This document shows positions 1 to 9,827 of a stretch of DNA of 41,498 bases, one piece after another. Within the stretch, counting starts at the first letter, position 1, and every line of letters begins with the position of its first letter. The position numbers and the translations under genes were made by a program. The notes beneath the pieces were generated by a model. That model was not told the origin of the DNA, ran no database searches, and saw only the letters and a list, made by a program, of their open reading frames with translations. This stretch comes from Spirochaetota bacterium. GTDB taxonomy: Bacteria > Spirochaetota > Spirochaetia > SPDA01 > JAJSAL01. Where the stretch lies: the NCBI GenBank assembly GCA_024274705.1, contig JAJSAL010000149.1:1-41498 (forward strand), in the 5' to 3' direction.

Positions 1-212
1 AAGGGTGCGTTAAGCTGCCCTCACGGTTCCTGCTGCTTAGCAACCTTGACCGGCCTTTTTGCCCATACATTCTGTGGAGGCAAGGGTGCGTTAAGCTGCC
101 CTCACGGTTCCTGCTGCTTAGCAACCTTGACCGGCCTTTTTGCCCATACATTCTGTGGAGGCAAGGGTGCGTTAAGCTGCCCTCACGGTTCCTGCTGCTT
201 AGCAACCTTGAC
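1..212. repeat. 81-bp tandem repeat, 2.6 copies, cut by window edge
   Basis: Identical units begin at 1, 82 and 163. The third copy stops after 50 bp, at 212. Each unit has a 50-bp core and a 31-bp linker. In the core, GTTAAGC (positions 9-15) can pair with GCTTAGC further on, giving a 7-bp stem with one G-T pair. The period is a multiple of three. Frame 1 of the plus strand stays open through the array to a TAA at 214-216 and would encode a Cys-rich 27-residue repeat (begins KGALSCPHGSCC, ends HTFCGG). Another plus frame and one minus frame are also open across the units, so coding is not proven. A structured non-coding repeat or an assembly-edge artefact are alternatives. Confidence 0.9.
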
Positions 213-243
213 GTAATGAAGATAACACTTCAATCTTGTGTTC

Positions 244-972
244 ATGAAGGAAAATACACCTGATGTGTTAAAAAAGCGTTATATATGGATTAAAGAACAT
301 TCTGCAAAGGAAATTTCCCCCGGTTTTGCCCTTGAAATCATTGCCGAGGACAGGATCGGACTCATGGCGGACATCGCGTTCAAAGCTTCAACCCTGGGGT
401 GTAATCTCAATTACATCCAGTCATGGATCGAATACGACGGCTTAACCCACATCCTGATTCAGGTAGTAAAGGATATTGAATCCGGGCCCCTGGAAGAAGC
501 TATTCGGGGTATCTCCTCGGTCCACAAAGTCACATTATGCCCCACCTACCGGAAGACCTACGGAAAACGGGTTATTATTCTCGGCGGAGGCGCCCAGGTA
601 GCTTCGGTTGCTGCCGGTGCTATTGCAGAGGCGGACAGACACAACATCCGCGGAGAAACGATCTCTGTGGATACCATCGCTGTCGTAGGCGAAGAGGAGA
701 TCGCTCAGGCGGTCCGTGCCGTAGGAAGGCTACACCGGGTGGGGCTTCTTGTCCTGGCTGGGGCCCTCATGGGAGGTCAGATTTCCCGGGCCGTAGACGA
801 AATCCGAAATATGTACGGAATCCCTGTCATTTCCCTTAAAATGGCGGGTTCCGTTAATGGGCATTCAGACCTGGTTGTCACGGACCCGGTTGCCGCGGGA
901 GTGATGGCTGTCATGGCAATAAGCCACGTGGGCCAGTTCAATCTGCTGGAACTGGAGGGTAATGTTTACTAA
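244..972 (+). CDS. ACT-domain protein with conserved C-terminal domain (DUF5612-like)
   Basis: 242 aa from the ATG at 244; a GTG six bases earlier is also possible. No strong Shine-Dalgarno sequence is visible. Residues about 25-100 form an ACT-type ligand-binding domain (ALEIIAEDRIGLMADIAF, a typical beta-alpha start). The rest is a Gly/Ala/Val-rich domain with GGGAQVASVAAGAIAEAD and SVNGHSDLVVTDPVAAGV. The arrangement resembles ACT proteins with a DUF5612 C-terminus, which I recall from methanogens and some anaerobic bacteria; that family match is from memory. ACT domains usually bind amino acids or similar small molecules, so a sensor or regulatory role is likely, but the ligand and partner are unknown. 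It stands alone, between the tandem repeat and the convergent secF gene. Confidence 0.6.
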   Translation: MKENTPDVLKKRYIWIKEHSAKEISPGFALEIIAEDRIGLMADIAFKASTLGCNLNYIQSWIEYDGLTHILIQVVKDIESGPLEEAIRGISSVHKVTLCPTYRKTYGKRVIILGGGAQVASVAAGAIAEADRHNIRGETISVDTIAVVGEEEIAQAVRAVGRLHRVGLLVLAGALMGGQISRAVDEIRNMYGIPVISLKMAGSVNGHSDLVVTDPVAAGVMAVMAISHVGQFNLLELEGNVY

Positions 973-1080
973 GACCTTCATTGCGAAAAGAATTTCCCGT
1001 ATATATGGTGAATACAGGTCAGGATAGTTCTTCAGGATGCCCGTGACTATAGAGACCGGCGTACTTGTTGAAATCTATGG

Positions 1081-1158
1081 TAAAAAAAAGCCACAGAGTG
1101 CATCAAGGTATTTCCAGTTATCCTTACGAAGTACATTCGCCTTGCTGCTCCCTGTGGC
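1081..1158 (-). terminator. intrinsic terminator of the yajC-secD-secF operon
   Basis: Read on the minus strand, GCCACAG (1152-1158) pairs with CTGTGGC (1090-1096). Inner pairs GCA/TGC and CAAGG/CCTTG are separated by small internal loops. The stem is followed directly by eight T residues (A-run at 1082-1089 on the plus strand). It lies about 25 bp past the secF stop. Confidence 0.8.
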
Positions 1159-1182
1159 AGATATATGCTGCAATGGATTTTA

Positions 1183-2577
1183 TCAGTGTTTCTTTTTCTT
1201 TCTCTTTTTTCCTTTTTGCTTTCTTGAGACAGGGGGTGTCGGAACGAATTTGCGTTCCGGTTCCTTTTCAATAGCTTGCTCCGGCGGCACCTCTTTTGGT
1301 TCTTTTCCTTTTTCCGCCGATACCGGTGCCTCAATCTTTCTGCCGTATTTCTGAGCATCTTTCAGCTTTTTCCTTTTCAGCAGACGGTTCGTCCAGCCAA
1401 GGTAGATCGGGGAGGCAATGAAGATCGATGAATACGTACCGACAATAATTCCGACGATGAGAGCCAGGGCAAAGTCTTTCATTACGCCGCTGCCGAAGAT
1501 GTAGATCGCAACAACGGCAAGAAGAGTCGTGATAGAAGTCATCAGTGTACGGCTTATACTCTGGGAGATACTGGTATCCACAATGGTAAAAAGGTTCTCG
1601 TCCCTCATCAGACCGTTATTCTCACGGATCCTGTCGAAAATAACGATGGTATCGTTTAAGGAATATCCAATGATGGTCAGTCCGGCTGCAATCGTTGCAG
1701 TAGAAACCTCCATACCACTCAAACCGATAAAACCGGCCATAACTGCGACATCGTGGATCAATGCAATAATAGCAGACACGGCAAAAGCAAGTTTAAACCT
1801 GAACCAGATGTAAAGAAGAATAAGGCCAAGGGCGAAGCTGAACAGGTAGATAGTCTGCTGAGCAAGATCCTGGGAGAACCGGGGTCCCACATAGTCTGTC
1901 TGTTTTACGATGACCGTACCGGTCCCGAAGTAATCAACAAGAGCTTTCCGTACCCTCGCCGAAGCATTAGTGCTGAAGTTCTTGTCCGTACCGTCATCCT
2001 GGATTTTCAGGATGAACTCCTGGTTTACCATGTCCCCTACCAGCTGTATCTGATCGACACCCGCATTTGCAACAGCCCGGCGGACTGATTCTATCGGTGC
2101 AGTCATTTCGCTTTCATTTGCAGGTATGACGTTGACGTAAAAAGGCTCACTGGAAAGGGTTGTGAGGTAATTGAGGCCGATGATTCTGCTGGATTCCGCC
2201 GTATTCAGAACACCTTCGAATTCCCGGGTAGCCAGGATTACCAGACCGTCGATACTGGAAAGCCCGTTTATGATGCTCCCAACCGTAGCATAACTGGAGA
2301 AGGGGTACCGGTATGTCCGTTTTTCAGCTCCTGCCCGGAGGATCTCAATACTCACTTCACTATTGGCAATATTGAAAGTACAGGTTCCCTCTCCCGTGTA
2401 AGCAATGGAAAACGCGGGGGAAGCAATCTGGAGGTGAAGGTTGAGCCCGGCTTCAAAATCGATACCCAGGTCGAAACCGCCCTTGAGGTACGTGCCTACT
2501 CCACCGCCTACAATAACAATAAGAGAGAGAATGAGGAAAATATAACGTGTTTTTGTCCAACGGATTACTCTCTTCAT
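1183..2577 (-). CDS. secF: protein translocase subunit SecF
   Basis: 464 aa. SecF works with SecD and YajC at the inner membrane SecYEG channel, using proton motive force to help late steps of protein export. Seen: an N-terminal membrane segment (about residues 10-30) followed by the SecF-type FDLGIDFEAG motif (usually GIDFxGG). A periplasmic region follows, then a cluster of five membrane segments from about residue 240, including the conserved GYSLNDTIVIFDRIREN. The last 60 or so residues are a long Lys/Glu/Pro-rich tail ending in RKQKGKKRKKKKH, longer than in most SecF proteins and probably cytoplasmic. Its ATG overlaps the secD TAA by one base (TAATG), so the two are translationally coupled. 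A terminator follows. Confidence 0.95.
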   Translation of the reverse strand: MKRVIRWTKTRYIFLILSLIVIVGGGVGTYLKGGFDLGIDFEAGLNLHLQIASPAFSIAYTGEGTCTFNIANSEVSIEILRAGAEKRTYRYPFSSYATVGSIINGLSSIDGLVILATREFEGVLNTAESSRIIGLNYLTTLSSEPFYVNVIPANESEMTAPIESVRRAVANAGVDQIQLVGDMVNQEFILKIQDDGTDKNFSTNASARVRKALVDYFGTGTVIVKQTDYVGPRFSQDLAQQTIYLFSFALGLILLYIWFRFKLAFAVSAIIALIHDVAVMAGFIGLSGMEVSTATIAAGLTIIGYSLNDTIVIFDRIRENNGLMRDENLFTIVDTSISQSISRTLMTSITTLLAVVAIYIFGSGVMKDFALALIVGIIVGTYSSIFIASPIYLGWTNRLLKRKKLKDAQKYGRKIEAPVSAEKGKEPKEVPPEQAIEKEPERKFVPTPPVSRKQKGKKRKKKKH

Positions 2578-4307
2578 TATTTGATCCTCCAGCCGATGCT
2601 CAATTTCTTTGCTTTCATCTGTTCAATCCTGAAGTCAAAAATGAGCCGCGAGATAAACAGGGCTGTAAACATGGAGGATACGATACCGATGGCAAGGGTC
2701 ACGGCAAATCCCTGGATTGGACCGGAGCTTAACTGTGACAGGAAGACCGCAGCGATAAACGTTGTGATATTGGCATCCAGAATCGTCCACAGGGCTTTAC
2801 GGAATCCTGCTTTTACCGAAGCTTCCGCAGATTTACCCAGCCTGTACTCTTCTTTTATTCTCTCGAAAATAATGACGTTTGCGTCAACCGCCATACCTAC
2901 CGTCAGGATGATACCGGCAATACTGGTGAGGGTAATGGTAAGACCAAATGCCGACAAAATTGAAACTGTAAAGAACAGGTTGAGGATAAGGGCCAGGTCC
3001 GCGACAAGGCCGGATCCTTTATAATACACAGCCATAAAGACGATAACCAGAATAAGGCCTAAGGTTATAGCTCGGATACCGGCCCGGACAGAATCTTCTC
3101 CCAGCGATGCGCCTATTGCCTGCTGGTTGCTCACCCTCAGGTCCACCGGCATGGCTGCAGTTCTGAGGATAAGGGCCAGGTCATTCGCTTCTTCCCGGTC
3201 AAACCCGGTCATCCGGACGGCATCGCGGATCGGTTCAGATATCCTGGCACCGGCCTTTACTTTATCATCCAGAACAATCGCCAGGGTTTTTCCCACATTT
3301 GCCGAGGTAAGTTTGAAGAAAATCTCTCCCCCTTCCTTACTCAGCAGGAAGTTGATAACCGGCTTGTTGGTTATGGGATCGGTACCTACCTGGGCATCCC
3401 TGATATGGTTCCCATCCAATCCGGGAACTTCTTCGATAACGATGTACCTGAGTCTCCGGTCGATACCGTATTCATCCTTGGTATAAAATCCCCGTACGAC
3501 CCTTCCTGCTTCCAGGAAAGGGAAATTCTGGTCCCCTTCCGTCAGCTCCCTGGCAAACGCCGCCGGGTTCTGTTCCTCGTAAGCCTGAAGCGCAGTTGTT
3601 GCTTCATCATCAGCAATATGAAAATTCAGCCGTCCTTTTCCCATGAGAAAAGACTGGATCCTTTCCGGGTCCGCGGCACCGGGAATTTCGATAGCAATCT
3701 GATCGGTCCCCTGCCTTCGGATCTGCGGTTCGGTTACACCGAATTTATCGATCCTGTTGTTCAGGATCTCCATAGCCCGGTCAATAGCGGACCGCCTGTC
3801 CTCCACTGTCGGTTCATGTCCGAGACGCTCGGCAAGACTGTCCATATCCGCTTCTAAGAGAACACTCATACCGCCGGAGAGATCGAGTCCGAGTTGAAGA
3901 ATATCCTGTTGTTCTTCCTTGAGTACAAGAAGGGTGTCCCGGTGATAAGCCTCTATCCTGTTCAGGAGTTCCTGTTCACCGGTGAAACTGGCCAGCACAT
4001 TCTGCACTGTCCAGACCTTAGGCGGGGATGTATTTTCGAGTTTGTAGTTTTCCTTTGCAATCTCTTCCAGAAATGTATACTTTTCCGGAAGAGGCATATC
4101 TTCTTCCCGCTGTGCCAGGCTTTTTAACTCTATGAGTTCCTGGGCAGCTCTGTTCAGTGCATAATCCCGGATCTGTTGACGTGAAGAAGCGGCGAGCTCC
4201 TTCTGATCCGCATCTGTCATAAAGTACCATCTGTAGGTAGGGAAGAGAAATGCGCCGCAGATTATCAGTGCCGCTATTACCAGGAAAAATCTGAAACGCT
4301 TGCTCAT
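2577..4307 (-). CDS. secD: protein translocase subunit SecD
   Basis: 576 aa, normal for a compact SecD. An N-terminal membrane segment (about residues 6-24) is followed by the periplasmic domain with the SecD signature LGLDLSGGMSVLLEAD (about residue 140) and the RRQGTDQIAIEIPG region. A C-terminal block of membrane segments contains GMAVDANVIIFERIKEE, the SecD counterpart of the SecF motif. It forms the SecDF-YajC complex with the neighbouring gene products. The start has GGAG about nine bases upstream. yajC lies 67 bp upstream and secF overlaps its stop codon, so the three are one operon. Confidence 0.96.
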   Translation of the reverse strand: MSKRFRFFLVIAALIICGAFLFPTYRWYFMTDADQKELAASSRQQIRDYALNRAAQELIELKSLAQREEDMPLPEKYTFLEEIAKENYKLENTSPPKVWTVQNVLASFTGEQELLNRIEAYHRDTLLVLKEEQQDILQLGLDLSGGMSVLLEADMDSLAERLGHEPTVEDRRSAIDRAMEILNNRIDKFGVTEPQIRRQGTDQIAIEIPGAADPERIQSFLMGKGRLNFHIADDEATTALQAYEEQNPAAFARELTEGDQNFPFLEAGRVVRGFYTKDEYGIDRRLRYIVIEEVPGLDGNHIRDAQVGTDPITNKPVINFLLSKEGGEIFFKLTSANVGKTLAIVLDDKVKAGARISEPIRDAVRMTGFDREEANDLALILRTAAMPVDLRVSNQQAIGASLGEDSVRAGIRAITLGLILVIVFMAVYYKGSGLVADLALILNLFFTVSILSAFGLTITLTSIAGIILTVGMAVDANVIIFERIKEEYRLGKSAEASVKAGFRKALWTILDANITTFIAAVFLSQLSSGPIQGFAVTLAIGIVSSMFTALFISRLIFDFRIEQMKAKKLSIGWRIK

Positions 4308-4374
4308 TGTATCACTCCGACTTTCAGGATGTTAATGTATAAGCTTCGGTAAGCCAGTATCTAGCAGGAATATG

Positions 4375-4725
4375 CTATTGAGATTCTTTCCGTTCAAGAA
4401 CGTTGGCGATCGCACTTTTCGAAAATTCCATCTTCGTATTATCGTCCACCTTAACGACAACCGCATCATCCTTCACAGCCTGAACCGTTCCACGGATTCC
4501 TCCGATGGTAACGATCTTGTCATTCTTCGCCAGAGAAGAGAGCATACTCTGAGTCTCTTTCTTCTTCTTACTCTGCGGCCGGATGATCAGAAAATAGAAA
4601 ATACCGATGACAAGGGCGAAGGTGATAAACGTGGTTGTTACCTGTCCTCCGCCTCCTCCTGCGCCGCCGGTACCGCCTGTAGGAATACCCATTAAGATGG
4701 GTAAATTTACCAAAACATTAATCAT
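4375..4725 (-). CDS. yajC: preprotein translocase subunit YajC
   Basis: 116 aa from the ATG at 4725; a TTG at 4737 is in frame, but it follows the AGAGG sequence immediately and is less likely. A Gly-rich stretch (GGTGGAGGGGG) comes before a single membrane segment (TFITFALVIGIFYFLIIRP). The conserved YajC sequence RPQSKKKKE follows, then a small beta-rich domain with KNDKIVTIGGIRGTV. YajC is the small accessory partner of SecDF. It is the first gene of the yajC-secD-secF operon. Confidence 0.92.
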   Translation of the reverse strand: MINVLVNLPILMGIPTGGTGGAGGGGGQVTTTFITFALVIGIFYFLIIRPQSKKKKETQSMLSSLAKNDKIVTIGGIRGTVQAVKDDAVVVKVDDNTKMEFSKSAIANVLERKESQ

Positions 4726-4773
4726 AATGTAATTCAACCTCTATAATATTAAATTTTTTCGTAGAATCTGCAC

Positions 4774-4803
4774 ACCGTACCACGTATCTCGAAGGTGCGT
4801 CAA
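4774..4803 (-). promoter_or_regulatory. candidate sigma-70 promoter for yajC-secDF
   Basis: On the minus strand TTGACG (4798-4803) is separated by 18 bp from TACGGT (4774-4779). This sits about 50 bp upstream of the yajC ATG, in the gap after the 98-aa gene. The -35 box is good and the -10 box is only fair. Confidence 0.45.
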
Positions 4804-4816
4804 GCCGTACCGATTT

Positions 4817-5113
4817 TCAGGACAGCACATTTACCCTGGTAATTCCTTCAGGAAGACCAAACACACCGAAGAGCCTCATCAGCTCCTCTTCAGATGAGAA
4901 AGCAGTTCCTGAAACCTTATTGTACTGCTTTAGAACAATCCGGGTTTCTTCCTTACTCCCACTGAAAAGTGCAGAACAGAAAGCTTCTTTGAAAAGACTT
5001 TTTTCAACCAGATCCTGTGTGGACAGGTTTTTATACTTTTTCATCGCCTGGCCGTCTACGATAGCAGACTGGCCCTGGTAACCGATGGTAAAAACAAATT
5101 CCTCTCTCTTCAT
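4817..5113 (-). CDS. hypothetical protein, 98 aa
   Basis: I do not recognise this protein. It is 98 aa, soluble in appearance, without signal peptide or membrane segment. It starts MKREEFVFTIGYQGQSAIVDG and has a mostly helical-looking middle (DLVEKSLFKEAFCSALF, EEELMRLFGVFGLPEG). A clear GGAAAGGG ribosome site precedes the ATG, which supports a real gene. It lies between the groEL terminator and the yajC promoter and reads in the same direction. The end of the protein (FGLPEGITRVNVLS) looks like a beta strand that might complete a small fold. No function can be assigned. Confidence 0.7.
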   Translation of the reverse strand: MKREEFVFTIGYQGQSAIVDGQAMKKYKNLSTQDLVEKSLFKEAFCSALFSGSKEETRIVLKQYNKVSGTAFSSEEELMRLFGVFGLPEGITRVNVLS

Positions 5114-5140
5114 AGACCCTTTCCTTCATGCTCATAGTAC

Positions 5141-5179
5141 TATAAAAAAGGCCCTTATACTACAGGAGTATAAGGGCCC
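5141..5179 (-). terminator. intrinsic terminator of groEL
   Basis: A perfect 12-bp stem: GGCCCTTATACT (5150-5161) and AGTATAAGGGCC (5167-5178) with a 5-base loop. On the minus strand it is followed by a run of six T residues (A-run at 5144-5149). It lies about 25 bp after the groEL stop codon. Confidence 0.92.
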
Positions 5180-5202
5180 TGTATATTCTATTAAGAATGG
5201 AC

Positions 5203-6861
<1,659 letters not shown>

Positions 6862-6929
6862 TTCTATACCTCTCTATAAGATAGTTAATAATGTGTTAAA
6901 GTATGCTGATTTGTTCTAATTCCTGGACT

Positions 6930-6958
6930 AAGATACAAATACTTTTCTCAATCATCAA
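6930..6958 (-). promoter_or_regulatory. candidate promoter for groEL
   Basis: On the minus strand TTGATG (6953-6958) and TATCTT (6930-6935) are 17 bp apart, about 70 bp upstream of the groEL ATG. The spacing is ideal. The -10 box matches the one proposed upstream of argR. Confidence 0.45.
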
Positions 6959-7069
6959 TAAAAATTTTCACTTTTTTCTTTAAAAGTCCCTATCTCTCGA
7001 CCTGGAAAAGGATTTTACAGGAAAAATGATACCAGGGATCATGGCAGAACATACAGATGCTGAAGGGAC

Positions 7070-8149
7070 CTATGCGCTGCAAATGATTCCACCGCCTAAC
7101 ACAAGATCTCCTTCGTACAATACTGCAGACTGCCCCGGGGTAATCACCGATTGCCTTCCCAGAGTAATCCGGGCTGCCGTTTCACCGGTTTTTTCTACCC
7201 TGCAGGGTGTTTCAGGAGAATTATACCGGATTTTTACAGAACCCCCGAAGGTATCCGGGAGGCCGGTGACAAGCCATTTGCACTCTTTTATGGAAAAGGC
7301 TGCCGTACCGATCTCTTCTTTCCTGCCTACGACTACTACATTGTGTTCCGGATCCAGGTCCGCTACATACCAGGGACCGTTGCCCAAATTCAGTCCCTTT
7401 CGCTGTCCCCTGGTATAACCGATATAACCGGTGTGCATTCCCAGTACATTACCGCTAAGATCTTTAATACTTCCCGGCTTCCGCAGATCCTGCCTGCCGA
7501 GATACTCCTGAAGAAACCGGGCATACTCCCCCTCAACGAAGCAGGCATCCTGACTCTCCTTCACAAGGGCGGAAGGCAGGCCTTCGGCTTGAGCCCTTTT
7601 CTGAACCTCATCCTTTGTGAGCTCCCCTAAGGGGAAGAGTATATTCGGGAGTACGTCAGAAGACAATCTATAGAGCATGTACGACTGATCCTTCCGTTCA
7701 TCCCTCCCCTTTTTAAGGTGCCAGCCGGATCCTGCCTGCTCTATTCGCGCATAATGCCCGGTTGCGAAATACATCCCTTCCTCCGGGTCAAGGAGAGACT
7801 CATCGATGAGTTTCTCCCTTACCCTTCGGTAAAAAACATCGAAACGGAGCCGTTCGTTGCACCTGACACAGGGATTAGGGGTGTTCCCCTTCACGTACGA
7901 TTCGGCAAAATCATCAACAACACTCCTGGAAAACTCCTCCTGGAGATCGATGACATAATAGGGAAATCCGAACCGTCTGCACAGGGCTTCCGCCCGGTTT
8001 AGGACCGTTACATTGCAGCATTTCGAATCCGGCCAAATATAATGGGTAGCTCCCACAATGCGGGAAAACCGTTCCTTCAGTATGGATGCTGCAACACTGG
8101 AGTCGACACCCCCGCTTAAAGAAGCTGCGACTACTGCATCATTTTTCAC
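7070..8149 (-). CDS. mnmA: tRNA-specific 2-thiouridylase MnmA
   Basis: 359 aa, standard length. MnmA activates U34 of tRNA-Lys/Glu/Gln with ATP and inserts sulfur received as a persulfide, giving 2-thiouridine at the wobble position. Seen: the PP-loop SGGVDSS (residues 12-18), the first catalytic Cys in NPCVRCNE (C94), the second in DACFVEGEY (C203), and the tRNA-binding GHYAR sequence. The start is a GTG at 8149 with TAGGAT upstream. It is transcribed away from argR and ends about 200 bp before groEL. Confidence 0.95.
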   Translation of the reverse strand: MKNDAVVAASLSGGVDSSVAASILKERFSRIVGATHYIWPDSKCCNVTVLNRAEALCRRFGFPYYVIDLQEEFSRSVVDDFAESYVKGNTPNPCVRCNERLRFDVFYRRVREKLIDESLLDPEEGMYFATGHYARIEQAGSGWHLKKGRDERKDQSYMLYRLSSDVLPNILFPLGELTKDEVQKRAQAEGLPSALVKESQDACFVEGEYARFLQEYLGRQDLRKPGSIKDLSGNVLGMHTGYIGYTRGQRKGLNLGNGPWYVADLDPEHNVVVVGRKEEIGTAAFSIKECKWLVTGLPDTFGGSVKIRYNSPETPCRVEKTGETAARITLGRQSVITPGQSAVLYEGDLVLGGGIICSA

Positions 8150-8228
8150 AATATATCCTATAATAATGTGCTTCGCTTATGTTTATCATAATGTATCGGC
8201 TTTGTGTAGACTTTCCCGGCTGCAACGC

Positions 8229-8287
8229 TTGATATCATTTATTTTTTATTGTATCTTTATACATAATAAACGAATAATTATACACGA
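8229..8287 (+). promoter_or_regulatory. argR promoter with possible ARG-box-like site
   Basis: TTGATA (8229-8234), a 17-bp spacer and TATCTT (8252-8257) make a good sigma-70 promoter about 40 bp before the argR start. Just downstream, 8272-8287 (GAATAATTATACACGA) has the AT-rich, partly palindromic look of an ARG box, the ArgR binding site. The match to the consensus is weak, so autoregulation is an inference. Confidence 0.45.
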
Positions 8288-8297
8288 AGGTGATGCG

Positions 8298-8768
8298 GTG
8301 AAAGAGAGAGCAGCCCGGCTGAGGGCTATCAAGAAAATCCTGAACACAAATACCATCAAGAGTCAGGAACTGCTCCTGGAAAAACTCTCTAATAATGGGT
8401 TTAACGTGACCCAGGCTACCCTGTCGAGAGACCTTAAGCTTTTAAAAGTAGCAAAGATATCCAGCGGCGCAAAAGGATATTACTACACCCTGCCCGGGGA
8501 GGACCAGCTCAGGGAATCGGACCAGAGTTTTCTACAGGATATCCTCCGGGGATTCATCTCCCTGGATTACTCCGGAAATATCGGAGTCATGCACACTATG
8601 CCGGGCCATGCGGACAGCGTGGCCTTTGCCCTGGACAACCTTGGTCTGCAGGAAATTCTCGGAACCATGGCAGGAGACGATACTATTATAATCGTGCTGA
8701 GGGAAGGATTCAGCGGGAAAGAGTTTATGAAGAATCTGCAGAAGTGGATTCCTGAGCTGGAGCTGTAA
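8298..8768 (+). CDS. argR: arginine repressor ArgR
   Basis: 156 aa from the GTG at 8298, preceded by GAAGG; this gives the family's usual length. ArgR is a hexameric, arginine-responsive regulator of arginine genes. Residues 1-75 form the winged helix-turn-helix (RAIKKILNTNTIKSQELLLEKL then VTQATLSRDLKLL, the recognition helix with the conserved SRDL). The C-terminal half is the oligomerisation and arginine-binding domain, with the typical GDDTIIIV segment. It is the first gene of the arg cluster and is followed three bases later by argC, so it probably controls its own operon. Confidence 0.93.
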   Translation: MKERAARLRAIKKILNTNTIKSQELLLEKLSNNGFNVTQATLSRDLKLLKVAKISSGAKGYYYTLPGEDQLRESDQSFLQDILRGFISLDYSGNIGVMHTMPGHADSVAFALDNLGLQEILGTMAGDDTIIIVLREGFSGKEFMKNLQKWIPELEL

Positions 8769-8771
8769 GTG

Positions 8772-9824
8772 ATGAAAGCTGCTGTACTGGGCTGTACCGG
8801 GTATACCGGAATGATTCTTCTTCGGATACTCGGTTCCCATCCTGATATCAAATCCATCATCCCTGTTTCCTCTTCCAAAGCCGGAAAAAGTGTACTCTCT
8901 ACGGATCCGGGCCTGGGTGCTGATCTGGACAAAAGCGGACTGGCCGGGAAAACAGCGCTGACCCGGGGCTGCTGCGTTTCCCTCGATCAGGCTGTAAGGT
9001 TTGAACCTGATGTAGTGTTCTCTGCTCTTCCCCATCTGGAATCTGCAAAACTGTGCACTCCCTTTTTCGGGAAAAGTGTCGTTATCGATCTTTCGGCGGA
9101 CCTTCGGATCCGGAACCCTGCGGCATTTCAGAAATCTTACGGCCATGACGCACCAAGACCGGACCTGCTTCCTTCGGTTGTATACGGCTTATGTGAACTC
9201 TACCGGGAGGACATTAAAGGATCGGATATCATCGCCAATCCGGGATGCTATCCTACAGCAACGATCCTTCCCCTGGCACCCCTGGCACAGAGAAGCATGC
9301 TGAAGGGAACAATCATCATAAACGCCCTTTCCGGCATATCCGGCGCCGGGAAAAAGGCCGAAACCATGCTCCTCTACGGCGAACGGACAGAGAATACCTG
9401 CGCCTATTCTCCAGGAAAAAGTCACCGCCATACCGGTGAAATAACCCAGGAAATTGTTAAACGGGATGCTTCCCTGAATGTCCTGTTTATTCCCCATCTT
9501 GTTCCCCTGAAACGGGGAATGGCGGTTACCACCACGGTACATGTACAGCCCGGTATAGACGAAACAGCGGTAGAAGAGGCGCTGGAAGAGACCTACCGGG
9601 ATGCGCCTTTCGTACATTTGTTGAAGAGCAGGCTGCCGGAAACCAGGGATGTGTGGGGTTCCAACCGCTGTGACATTGCCTGGTACCAGGAAGGAGATAT
9701 CCTGATGCTCTTTTCGGTGATAGACAACCTGGTAAAGGGAGCTTCCGGACAGGCGGTGCAGAATATGAACATCCGCTTCGGGATCGAGGAGACCCGGGGG
9801 CTTCGGGTTCACGGAGAACTGTAA
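8772..9824 (+). CDS. argC: N-acetyl-gamma-glutamyl-phosphate reductase ArgC
   Basis: 350 aa from the ATG at 8772; a GTG at 8769 directly before it is also possible. ArgC reduces N-acetylglutamyl phosphate to the semialdehyde with NADPH, step 3 of arginine synthesis. Seen: the N-terminal nucleotide-binding sequence LGCTGYTGMILLRIL, the catalytic Cys in NPGCYPTA (about residue 158), the SGISGAGKKAE segment, and HRHTGEI. It is slightly larger than many ArgC proteins but complete. It sits between argR and argB in a tight operon. Confidence 0.95.
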   Translation: MKAAVLGCTGYTGMILLRILGSHPDIKSIIPVSSSKAGKSVLSTDPGLGADLDKSGLAGKTALTRGCCVSLDQAVRFEPDVVFSALPHLESAKLCTPFFGKSVVIDLSADLRIRNPAAFQKSYGHDAPRPDLLPSVVYGLCELYREDIKGSDIIANPGCYPTATILPLAPLAQRSMLKGTIIINALSGISGAGKKAETMLLYGERTENTCAYSPGKSHRHTGEITQEIVKRDASLNVLFIPHLVPLKRGMAVTTTVHVQPGIDETAVEEALEETYRDAPFVHLLKSRLPETRDVWGSNRCDIAWYQEGDILMLFSVIDNLVKGASGQAVQNMNIRFGIEETRGLRVHGEL

Positions 9825-9827
9825 TAT

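Noticed and set aside
1..212. CRISPR array
   Set aside because: The 31-bp 'spacers' between the 50-bp cores are identical, so this is a simple tandem repeat.
1..212. SRP RNA (ffs) copies
   Set aside because: On the minus strand GGTCA and AGCAGC occur, but the stem and tetraloop of SRP helix 8 between them are missing.
6862..7069. CIRCE element upstream of groEL
   Set aside because: TTAGCACTC and its inverted partner are not present.
8532..9146. Long minus-strand reading frame opposite argR/argC
   Set aside because: It is a shadow of two clearly conserved genes and has no protein-like features.
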